The position numbers and the translations under genes are program-made. A DNA stretch of 7,580 nucleotides from CAZMGV01 sp964621525 [NCBI: uncultured bacterium]. Lineage in GTDB: Bacteria > JAGRBM01. Shown here one piece after another: positions 1 through 6,237 of the stretch; the stretch's first letter is position 1; each line of letters opens with the position of its first letter. Under the pieces are notes generated by a model. It had not been told where the DNA came from. It did no database searches and saw only the letters and a list, made by a program, of their open reading frames with translations. The stretch is from positions 1 through 7,580 of the forward strand of contig CAZUMS010000053.1 of NCBI GenBank assembly GCA_964621525.1, in the 5' to 3' direction.

Positions 1-168
1 ATGAGCTGGAAATTCTACGAGCGCTACGGCTACGTGCGCGTGCGCGACGTCGATTTCGGCGATACCTACGAACTGGCTACCGGCTCGAAGTCCGAGCACG
101 GCTACTCCTACGAGCTCGACATCCCGAAGAAGATCGCCGAGCTGGAGAAGATGCCGAAGGCAGAGTGA
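1..168 (+). CDS. Short unrecognised protein or C-terminal end of a longer one
   Basis: An open frame begins with ATG at the first base of the window and ends with TGA at 166-168, giving 55 residues. It is rich in Tyr and charged residues (starts MSWKFYERYGYVRV, ends KIAELEKMPKAE) and has no membrane segment or signal peptide. Because the frame is open to the window edge, the ATG may be an internal methionine of a larger gene, and no ribosome binding site can be checked. Its GC-rich third positions match the neighbours, which supports real coding. It converges on the hairpin at 204-236, 35 nt past its stop, which can end its transcript. I do not recognise the family. Confidence 0.55.
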   Translation: MSWKFYERYGYVRVRDVDFGDTYELATGSKSEHGYSYELDIPKKIAELEKMPKAE

Positions 169-203
169 AGGCCGGGCGGCGGCTTCCTTCCTCCAGTGCG
201 GAC

Positions 204-236
204 AAAAAAACGCCGCCCTTTCCGGGGCGGCGTTTT
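204..236. terminator. Bidirectional rho-independent terminator
   Basis: A perfect 12-bp stem (207-218 with 225-236, core CGCCGCCC/GGGCGGCG) closes a 6-nt loop. A run of seven A's (204-210) flanks the left side and four T's (233-236) the right. Read on the minus strand, the stem is followed by a full T-tract, so it is strongest for the peroxiredoxin transcript, whose stop is 25 nt upstream. Read on the plus strand it can also end the transcript of the 1-168 frame. Placement between two converging genes fits a shared terminator. Confidence 0.9.
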
Positions 237-261
237 CCGGTCCGGCAGCGGACCCAGGCCG

Positions 262-858
262 TTATTTCTTGTACTTCTTCTCGAAGAACTTCTTGCTGTC
301 CTTCGGGTTCGCCTTGATCGTGAGATCGCCCTCGTGCCAGTCGGCCGGGCAGACCTCGCCGTTCTTCTCGAAATACTGGAGCGCCTGCACCATGCGGAGC
401 GCCTCGTCCACGCTGCGGCCGAGCGGCAGGTCGTTGATGACCTGGTGACGCACGAGGCCGTTCTTGTCGATCAGGAACAGGCCGCGCAGCGCCACGTTGC
501 CCGGAGTCAGCACGTCGTAGGCTTCGGCGATCCTGCCGCCCACGTCCGCCACCATCGGGTAGTTGATCCTGCCGAGGCCGCCCTCGTTGCGGGGGCGTTC
601 CTGCCAGGCGAGGTGCGTGAACTGGCTGTCCACCGACACCGAGAGGAGCTGCACGCCGAGCTTCTCGAACTCCTTGGCGCGGTCCGAGAACGCGATGATC
701 TCCGTCGGGCAGACGAAGGTGAAATCGAGCGGGTAGAAGAACAGGACGACGTACTTCTTGCCCTTGTAGGAGGACAGCTTCACCTCGGTGAAGGAGCCAT
801 CGGGCAGTACCGCCTGCGCGGTGAAATCGGGGGCGGGTTTCTGAACGAGAACACTCAT
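262..858 (-). CDS. Typical 2-Cys peroxiredoxin (AhpC/TSA, Prx1-type)
   Basis: This 198-residue thiol peroxidase reduces hydrogen peroxide, organic peroxides and peroxynitrite in the cytoplasm, using thioredoxin or an AhpF-type reductase. The N-terminal thioredoxin-fold domain carries the active-site PxxxTxxC motif (P43, T47, peroxidatic C50 in FTFVCPTE) and the supporting R125. The resolving cysteine is C170 in GEVCPADW near the C-terminus, as in obligate-homodimer 2-Cys enzymes. Length is normal for the family. ATG is preceded by GGAG (866-869 on the plus strand) at about 7 nt spacing. It carries a GGLG loop (93-96) and a C-terminal helix ending FFEKKYKK, the region linked to hyperoxidation sensitivity in eukaryotic Prx. 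It appears to be a single-gene unit with its own terminator; no reductase gene is in view. The symbol could be ahpC or tsaA/prx, so it is left blank. Confidence 0.97.
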   Translation of the reverse strand: MSVLVQKPAPDFTAQAVLPDGSFTEVKLSSYKGKKYVVLFFYPLDFTFVCPTEIIAFSDRAKEFEKLGVQLLSVSVDSQFTHLAWQERPRNEGGLGRINYPMVADVGGRIAEAYDVLTPGNVALRGLFLIDKNGLVRHQVINDLPLGRSVDEALRMVQALQYFEKNGEVCPADWHEGDLTIKANPKDSKKFFEKKYKK

Positions 859-940
859 GGGATATCTCCAGTCTGGTTGGTCGGTTTGATCGGGGACCCT
901 GCGGCCGCCGGCCTGCGAAGGTCTTTCAGGGGCGGCGGGA

Positions 941-968
941 AGTATGGCGGACTATAGGCCCGAGGCAA
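941..968 (-). promoter_or_regulatory. Possible sigma70-type promoter of the peroxiredoxin gene
   Basis: Reading the minus strand, TTGCCT (963-968) and CATACT (941-946) are separated by 16 nt and each match four of six consensus positions, giving a leader of roughly 75 nt before the peroxiredoxin ATG. A competing -10-like TATAGT lies at 951-956 without a good -35. In high-GC genomes such matches are weak evidence. No OxyR or PerR box was recognised. Confidence 0.25.
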
Positions 969-1010
969 CTCCCCCTCGGACGGGGGTGCCCCCGCAGGCG
1001 TAAATCCCGC

Positions 1011-1841
1011 TCAGGCCGGCAGGCCGCAGAGTTTCGCGCTCTCGTCCCACAGCCGGGCGGCGAGCTCCGTGTCCTTCGCCTTCGCGGAGGTCTCTTTCTC
1101 CCGGCGGTTGATGAAATACTTGCCGTTCACGGTGGCGGTCTCCGGAGCGCTCGCCAGCCAGATGACCGTGTCCGCGCCTTTTTCGGCGGAAATGAGCGTG
1201 CGGCGGATCAGCGCATAAACGGGCTTGGGGATCTCGTGGTAGATGTCCGTCTCGACGGCTCCGGGGTGCAGGGCGTTCGAGACGACGCCCGCCTTCACCC
1301 ACCGGCGGGCCAGCTCGTTGCTGAACAGGATGTTGGCGAGCTTCGACTGCCCGTAGGCCGACAGGGAGAAATAGAACTTCTCGCCCCGGAAACTGTCCCA
1401 GTTGATGCTTCCCAGCCGGTGCATCATCGAGGAGACGTGCACGATCCGGGACGGGGAACTCTTCTTGAGCTTCTCGTCGAGGAGCCGCGTGAGGAGATAG
1501 TGGCCCAGGTAGTTCACCTGGAACTGCTGCTCGAATCCGTCCTCGGTCATCGTCTTGCGGATCGGCGAGAGCCCGGCGTTGTTCACCAGAACGTCCAGCC
1601 GGTCGTAGTCCCGGTAAACCCGGTCGGCGAACTCGCGGACCGACTTCATCGAACCGAGATCGAGGCGGCACAGGTCCACCTGCGCGCCGGGGGTCAGGCG
1701 AACGATCTCCGCCTTCACCGCCTCGGCCTTCTCCTGGTTCCGGCAGGCGATCGCCACCCGGTAGCCCTTCGCCGCCAGCGCCTTCGCCGTCTCGGCCCCG
1801 ATGCCGCTGTTGCCGCCCGTGATGATGGCCGTCTTCGCCAT
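1011..1841 (-). CDS. Short-chain dehydrogenase, retinol-dehydrogenase-like
   Basis: This is a 276-residue classical SDR oxidoreductase, cytoplasmic and NAD(P)-dependent. Visible motifs are the Rossmann TGGNSGIG (8-15), Arg34 just after the second strand (suggesting NADP(H) preference), NNAG (87-90), Asn110 in the FQVNYLGHYLLT stretch, the catalytic Ser in VSSMMH (137/138) and YGQSK with Y163 and K167. The stretches around LKKSSPSRIVHVSS, QSKLANILFSNELARR and NALHPGAVETDI are characteristic of the RDH11-14/WWOX-like branch. Bacterial members have varied or unknown substrates, so none is assigned. The frame is open 18 codons further upstream, to 1895, but the ATG at 1841 has a strong GGGGGAG site 7 nt before it, and the extension runs through a hairpin. 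It lies directly downstream of the synthetase gene, past a terminator-like hairpin. No T-tailed terminator follows it. Confidence 0.93.
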   Translation of the reverse strand: MAKTAIITGGNSGIGAETAKALAAKGYRVAIACRNQEKAEAVKAEIVRLTPGAQVDLCRLDLGSMKSVREFADRVYRDYDRLDVLVNNAGLSPIRKTMTEDGFEQQFQVNYLGHYLLTRLLDEKLKKSSPSRIVHVSSMMHRLGSINWDSFRGEKFYFSLSAYGQSKLANILFSNELARRWVKAGVVSNALHPGAVETDIYHEIPKPVYALIRRTLISAEKGADTVIWLASAPETATVNGKYFINRREKETSAKAKDTELAARLWDESAKLCGLPA

Positions 1842-1865
1842 GGTGATGCTCCCCCTGCCGTTTCC

Positions 1866-1900
1866 AAAAGGATGTGCGGGCGCTGCTGCCCGCACATCCT
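1866..1900 (-). terminator. Rho-independent terminator or attenuator between synthetase and SDR
   Basis: A perfect 13-bp inverted repeat (AGGATGTGCGGGC at 1869-1881, its complement at 1888-1900) has a 6-nt loop. On the minus strand it is followed by TTT, for four T's in all including the last stem base (complement of 1866-1869). It begins 40 nt past the synthetase stop codon, the right place to end that transcript. The T-tract is short, so termination may be incomplete. The SDR start codon is only 27 nt further on. Confidence 0.8.
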
Positions 1901-1940
1901 ATAGTCATTCTCCGTAAGCGAAAGGAGCCCCAGCGTTTTC

Positions 1941-3692
1941 TTACTCCTCCAGGCCGCTGACGTCGCCGGGGTCCTGGCCCATTTCGCGGGCTTTCAGCAC
2001 GCGGCGCATGATCTTCCCGGAGCGGGTCTTGGGCAGCGCCTGGACGATCTCGATCTCCCGCGGAACGGCGTGGGAGGCGAGCACCTTCCTCACGTACTCG
2101 GCGATCTCCTTTTTCAGCGGGTCCGAAGCCGTGTGCCCTGCCCGGAGCGAGACGAACGCCTTGATGATGTCGCCGCGGATGCCCTCGGGGTCGGGCTTGC
2201 CGATGACGCCGGCCTCGGCGACGGCCGGGTGTTCGACCAGCGCCGATTCCACCTCGAACGGCCCCACGCGGTGTCCGGACGTCTTGATGACGTCGTCGGC
2301 GCGTCCCACGAACCAGAAGTAGCCGTCTTTGTCCATCATCGCCGTGTCGCCGGAGAAGTACCAGCCCTTGATGCGGAAGTACTCGTCGAACTTCGCCTGG
2401 TTCTTCCAGATCTCGCGCATCATCGAGGGCCACGGCGGCCGGAGCGCGAGGAACCCTTCCTTGCCCGGCTCGAGTTCGCGCCCGTCGCCGTCGATGATCG
2501 CCGCATGGACGCCTGGCATGGGCCGGCCCATGGAGCCCGGCTTGATGGCATTGCACGGGAAGTTGACGATCATCATCGCTCCCGTCTCGGTCATCCACCA
2601 GGTGTCGTGAATCGGCAGGCCGTAGACCTTCATGCCCCAGCGCACGACCTCGGCGTTCAGCGGCTCGCCGACGGAGAGGATGTGCCGCAGGCGGCGGAAC
2701 TTGTGCTGCTTCACCATCTGGTCGCCCGCCTTCATCAGCATGCGGAGCGCCGTCGGCGCCGTGTACCAGACCGTGACGTCCAGCGCGTCGATCACCGAAT
2801 ACCAGTTCTCGGCGGCGAAACGGCCCTCGTAGACCACCTGCGACGCGCCGTTCAGCCACGGCGCGAAAATGCCGTAGCTCGTGCCCGTCACCCATCCCGG
2901 ATCGGCGGTGCACCAGTAGATGTCGTCCTCACGCAGGTCGAGCACCCATTTGCCGGTGATGTAGTGGCCGTACATCGCCTTGTGGACGTGGACGATTCCC
3001 TTGGGCTTGCCCGTGGTACCCGAGGTGTAGTGCACCAGCATCGGCGCTTCCCAGTCCAGCGGTTTCGCCCGGAACTCGTCGGAGCACTTGTCGAGCTCCT
3101 CCGACAGGGAAAGGTTCCCCTCGCCCGGGGGCGGCTTTCCGCCCACGAACAGGACATTCCTCAGATCCTTCAGCTCGCCGCGGATCGGGGCGACTTTCTC
3201 GTAAAGTTCCGGAGTCGTCACGAGCAGCACCGCTCCCGAATCGGACACCCGGTCCCGGACCGCCTCCGGCCCGAAGGCTGCGAACAGCGGGCCCGCGATC
3301 GCGCCCGTCTTGAAGGCTCCCAGAATCCCGTAGTAAAGGGTGGGGATACGGGGAAGGAAGTAGAAGACCCGGTCGCCCTCCTTCACGCCCAGGCGCGTGA
3401 GCAGGTTCGCGAAGCGGTTCGAGAGCTTCCGCATGTCGTCGTAGGTGAACAGCCGGATATCGAACTTTCCGGCGTCGCCGCCGACCCAGTAGAGGGCCAC
3501 CTTGTTCCGGCGTCCGTTTTCGCAATGACGGTCGATACACTCATAGGCCATGTTCACCCGGTCGCCGGTGAACCCGTTGAACTGGGAGCGCAGGCTCTCC
3601 CAGTTGAACTCCCGGTACGTCTTCTCGTAGTCGGTCAGGTTGCACTGGACCGGCATCTTCTTGATCAGTTCGCTGTCGGCGGCTTCGGACAT
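1941..3692 (-). CDS. acsA: Acetate--CoA ligase (AMP-forming acetyl-CoA synthetase)
   Basis: This 583-residue cytoplasmic enzyme of the ANL adenylate-forming superfamily makes acetyl-CoA from acetate, ATP and CoA through an acetyl-adenylate. Landmarks in order: the P-loop-like YTSGTTGKPKG (222-232), ADPGWVTG (263-270), VGEPLN (341-346), DTWWMTETG (363-371; a Trp here limits the acyl pocket to small acids), the GWYFSGD hinge region with D449, GRADDVIKTSGHRVGP (463-478), and the C-terminal PKTRSGKIMRR (554-564) with K560. K560 is the catalytic lysine that protein acetyltransferases silence in this family. The tail DPGDVSGLEE is typical of acetate enzymes. Length fits the shorter Bacillus AcsA-like group rather than the roughly 650-residue enteric Acs. 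The frame is open 24 codons further upstream, to 3764, but the ATG at 3692 has AAGGGG 6 nt before it and conserved sequence starts after it. Propionate is the main alternative substrate. Confidence 0.95.
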   Translation of the reverse strand: MSEAADSELIKKMPVQCNLTDYEKTYREFNWESLRSQFNGFTGDRVNMAYECIDRHCENGRRNKVALYWVGGDAGKFDIRLFTYDDMRKLSNRFANLLTRLGVKEGDRVFYFLPRIPTLYYGILGAFKTGAIAGPLFAAFGPEAVRDRVSDSGAVLLVTTPELYEKVAPIRGELKDLRNVLFVGGKPPPGEGNLSLSEELDKCSDEFRAKPLDWEAPMLVHYTSGTTGKPKGIVHVHKAMYGHYITGKWVLDLREDDIYWCTADPGWVTGTSYGIFAPWLNGASQVVYEGRFAAENWYSVIDALDVTVWYTAPTALRMLMKAGDQMVKQHKFRRLRHILSVGEPLNAEVVRWGMKVYGLPIHDTWWMTETGAMMIVNFPCNAIKPGSMGRPMPGVHAAIIDGDGRELEPGKEGFLALRPPWPSMMREIWKNQAKFDEYFRIKGWYFSGDTAMMDKDGYFWFVGRADDVIKTSGHRVGPFEVESALVEHPAVAEAGVIGKPDPEGIRGDIIKAFVSLRAGHTASDPLKKEIAEYVRKVLASHAVPREIEIVQALPKTRSGKIMRRVLKAREMGQDPGDVSGLEE

Positions 3693-3780
3693 CACGGACC
3701 CCTTCCCGTTCACCGGTTCGGATTTTCTGGATCGGCCAAAACTAGTCCGCACCTTTCGCGGCACGCAAGGGCGGTGGCCG
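3693..3780. promoter_or_regulatory. Divergent intergenic region between acsA and the GGDEF gene
   Basis: These 88 nt lie between two divergent start codons and must hold the synthetase promoter and probably that of the plus-strand operon. A palindromic ACTAGT sits at 3741-3746 with an AAAA run just left of it. On the minus strand a TTGCGT (complement of 3763-3768) lies 16 nt upstream of that palindrome and could be a -35, but the -10 match is poor. No convincing promoter or operator could be defined by eye. The ribosome binding sites of both genes fall at its edges. Confidence 0.45.
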
Positions 3781-5052
3781 GTGAATGAGGATGTTCCGCT
3801 GATTCCGGTTCAGCCGAAAGAGGGCTCGGGCCTGCCGCCGGTGCCGGTCGACCTGCCGCTCGGCGAGCTCGGGCGCGAGCAGTTCCTCGCTGCGTCCGAC
3901 ATCCAGCGGGCCATCGACCTCGAACGGTTCCGCAGCTACTCGAGGGTTTCCCGGAGCCTCCATTTCCTGTCGGCCGCGCTCCTGCTCCTCTACGACCTGA
4001 TCGGGCCCAAAGAAGCGCTCGTCTACGAGTTCAGCGGAGCGGCCGAGGTATTCAAGGTCCCGGCGGCCTACCCTGCCCTCGCCCCCTGGCTGACGCCCGA
4101 GCGGCTTTTGCCGGCGTTCGTCGCGCTTCAGACCGTGCTGTTCCATTACCTCCTGCCGGAGCGGATCTTCTCCGCCCGCACGAAACTCGCCGCCGAGAGC
4201 TGGCTGGACCTGCTCTGGATCACTTCAGCCGTGGCGCTCACGGGCGGGGACAAGAGCCCCTTCGTCTTCCTCTATTTCATCGCCATCCTGAATGCGGCAC
4301 CCACTCAGTCCCGCACCGCCGCCGTCGCCAAGGCCGCTGCCTCCACGGGACTCCTCGTCGCGGCGGCCCTGATCGCCGATCCCTCCGGCGAGCGGACGCT
4401 CACGGCGGTCATCTGGCCGGCCGCGTTTCTCTGGATCTGCAGCTACCTCGCCGGTTCCTTCGAGAACATCACCCGGTCCCTGAACGAGCAGCTCCTGCGC
4501 GAGACCGTCCGCGACGACGTGACGGGCCTCTATACGTTCCGGTTCTTCGCCTCCCTCTCCGACGGCCGCGCCGACCGGCCCTACGCGATCGTCCTGTTCG
4601 ACGCCGACCGGCTCAAGGAGCTGAACGACACCCATGGCCACGAGAAAGGCACGGAGATGATCCGGCACGCCGCCGAGGCGATCCGCGCCGCCGCCCGGGA
4701 GGGCGACGTCTGCGCGCGGCTCGGCGGCGACGAGTTCATCGTCCGCCTGAAAGGAGCCACCCGGGAGGGCGCCGTCCGCTACGCCGACCGGGTCCGCTCG
4801 CTGGCGGCGAAACTGCCCGTACCGGTCCCTGGCGGGGAGTTCCCGGTAAAACTTTCCGCCGGGATCGCCTGCTGCCCGTCCGACGGGAAAAAGATGTCCG
4901 AGACGATCCGCCGGGCGGACGTGGCCCTCTACGCGGCCAAGCGGGCGGGCCGGGACCGCACCATGCACTGGACGGCGGACCTCGAGACGGGCAGCGGCTC
5001 CCAGTACATCGAGCGCACGAAACTTTCCGTGCCGCCCAATTCCCGCAAATGA
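3781..5052 (+). CDS. Membrane diguanylate cyclase with six-TM sensor domain and GGDEF
   Basis: This is a 423-residue inner-membrane protein predicted to make c-di-GMP from two GTP. The start is taken as GTG at 3781, preceded by AAGGG (3767-3771) at 9 nt. The frame also extends left to an ATG at 3640, but that lies inside the divergent acsA gene. After a roughly 55-residue soluble start come about six hydrophobic segments (near 61-75, 109-125, 140-156, 160-173, 181-199, 207-225), an unassigned MASE-like sensor. The GGDEF domain begins at DDVTGLYTFRFF (245-256). It has the metal-binding FDADRLKELND (273-283), an intact GGDEF (315-319), an inhibitory-site RxxD (R306-D309) five residues upstream, and the closing ALYAAKRAGRDR (382-393). 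It should be catalytically active and product-inhibited. No EAL, HD-GYP or PAS domain was seen. Its stop overlaps the next start as ATGA, so the two are probably co-translated. Confidence 0.93.
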   Translation: MNEDVPLIPVQPKEGSGLPPVPVDLPLGELGREQFLAASDIQRAIDLERFRSYSRVSRSLHFLSAALLLLYDLIGPKEALVYEFSGAAEVFKVPAAYPALAPWLTPERLLPAFVALQTVLFHYLLPERIFSARTKLAAESWLDLLWITSAVALTGGDKSPFVFLYFIAILNAAPTQSRTAAVAKAAASTGLLVAAALIADPSGERTLTAVIWPAAFLWICSYLAGSFENITRSLNEQLLRETVRDDVTGLYTFRFFASLSDGRADRPYAIVLFDADRLKELNDTHGHEKGTEMIRHAAEAIRAAAREGDVCARLGGDEFIVRLKGATREGAVRYADRVRSLAAKLPVPVPGGEFPVKLSAGIACCPSDGKKMSETIRRADVALYAAKRAGRDRTMHWTADLETGSGSQYIERTKLSVPPNSRK

Positions 5053-6224
5053 AACTCCGGCTGCTCCTGCTGGCGCTCCTCATCCGCGTACCGGCGGCGC
5101 ACGCCCGGCTCTGGGTCGCTCCCGTGCCGGCCGCACCCGGAGCGTCAGCCCTCGTGGAAGACCTCGCGGCATCCCTGGAACGCAGCGGAAAGTACGACGT
5201 CCTCAACGGCCTCGAAGGGTTCCGCCCCTCGGCCCCCGCCTGCCCGGCAGAACGCAGTCCCGATTTCATCCTCGCCGTCGAAACCCTGCCGCCCGCGCCG
5301 CCGGGGAAAAAGGCGAAACCGGGCGGACGGGTCCGGATCTTCGACTGCAAAAGGAACGTCTGGCTCCCCGGCGCCGCCGAAGCCCGGTCGTCGAAACCGG
5401 CCTCGCTCGCGGCGAGCCTCAAAGAGGACATCGCCGTGCTCGTCCCGTTCATGGAAACGGTCGGCCTGGACGGGGCCGCACCGTGCCTTCCCGGCGGTAC
5501 GGCGGAGGAACTGCGCACGGGCTCGCGCCTGTGGTGGACCTCCCCCGAAGGTACGGTACTCGGCCGGTTCGTGGTCGCCGCCGAAGCCCCGGAAACCGGC
5601 TGCGCACGCCTCGACGTCGCCTGGCGGACCGGCGAGGGACGCCAGCCCAGGTCCGGCGACCTCGCCACGGCCCGTTCCCCCGGGACCCGGCCACCGCGAC
5701 TTTACGCCGTGCCCCGCATCGGGCGTCTGGAAACCACAGGCCCGCTGCCGGATCTCCCCGGTACGGACGCCCCGCCCCAGGGGTTTCTCCGCCTCGCTTC
5801 GCTGCCCGAAAACGAATCGGCCTGGACCGCCGCCGTCACCGTCCACGGGGGACCGGTGTCGCTCGTCCTGAACGGCCGGGCGACGAAGCCGCGAAAGAAC
5901 GCGCCGGAGCTCAAGTCCGGCTACGGATTCTCCCTGGACAGAAACGGCTGGAAACTCACGCTGACGGACGGCGGGCGGAAAACCGCCGTCCTCGGCTCGG
6001 GGCGCACGCCCCGCTGGAAGGAAACTCCCGGCGGCACGCTCGAAATCTCGGCGGTCCGGTCGGGGCGCTGGCTCGAACTGTACATTGACGGCCGGTTTGT
6101 AACAGGCCTTGACGATGAAACCCTACATGACGGAGAGTTGTTCATCGCCGAAACGCCCGGAACGCCCCCGCCCGCCTCTGCCGTCATGATCGCCCGCGGC
6201 GGCGGCGTTCAGCCGCTCGACTGA
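5049..6224 (+). CDS. Secreted or periplasmic protein of unrecognised family, jelly-roll-like C-terminus
   Basis: This 391-residue protein has a Sec signal peptide (MKLRLLLLALLIRVPAAHA, cleavage likely after A19 at AHA). Residues 20-60, including VAPVPAAPG and LAASLERSGKYDVLNG, resemble the opening of TolB/CsgG/FlgT-type periplasmic domains, where a strand is followed by a helix and a GxYxVL strand. Residues about 157-205 (GSRLWWTSPEGTVLGRFVV up to GDLATA) look like a small beta-barrel. The last 145 residues look like a concanavalin/LamG-type beta-sandwich, notably SGYGFSLDRNGWKLTL and the RWLELYIDGRF/DDETLHDGELFI pattern. These are pattern impressions, not database hits. Four cysteines (65, 100, 146, 185) could form two disulfides. 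No lipobox, transmembrane anchor or hydrolase nucleophile motif was found. ATG overlaps the upstream TGA and no Shine-Dalgarno is visible, so it depends on coupling to the cyclase gene. The next gene follows after 13 nt. Confidence 0.88.
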   Translation: MKLRLLLLALLIRVPAAHARLWVAPVPAAPGASALVEDLAASLERSGKYDVLNGLEGFRPSAPACPAERSPDFILAVETLPPAPPGKKAKPGGRVRIFDCKRNVWLPGAAEARSSKPASLAASLKEDIAVLVPFMETVGLDGAAPCLPGGTAEELRTGSRLWWTSPEGTVLGRFVVAAEAPETGCARLDVAWRTGEGRQPRSGDLATARSPGTRPPRLYAVPRIGRLETTGPLPDLPGTDAPPQGFLRLASLPENESAWTAAVTVHGGPVSLVLNGRATKPRKNAPELKSGYGFSLDRNGWKLTLTDGGRKTAVLGSGRTPRWKETPGGTLEISAVRSGRWLELYIDGRFVTGLDDETLHDGELFIAETPGTPPPASAVMIARGGGVQPLD

Positions 6225-6237
6225 GGACGGAGACACC

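Noticed and set aside
196-957. A 253-codon plus-strand frame antisense to peroxiredoxin
   Set aside because: It begins within the terminator region and runs opposite a clear peroxiredoxin; composition and lack of motifs indicate a shadow.
959-993. Hairpins CCGAGG/CCTCGG and CCCCC/GGGGG as an SDR terminator
   Set aside because: The stems are 5-6 bp, mutually exclusive and lack a T-tract on the minus strand.
952-2913. A 653-codon minus-strand open frame across acsA and the SDR gene
   Set aside because: It overlaps two well-supported genes in another frame of the same strand, and its translation is dominated by Arg/Gly/Pro/Ala, typical of an out-of-frame reading in GC-rich DNA.
2070-3788. A 572-codon plus-strand frame antisense to acsA
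   Set aside because: It mirrors the coding frame of acsA, is low-complexity (Arg/Val/His/Asp-rich) and shows no domain. Long antisense frames are expected at this GC content.
5670-5690. ARSPG (residues 208-212) in the secreted protein as an AxSxG lipase nucleophile elbow
   Set aside because: It lies in a Pro/Arg-rich linker without the hydrophobic strand before it, and no matching Asp/His framework is seen, so the protein is not called a lipase.
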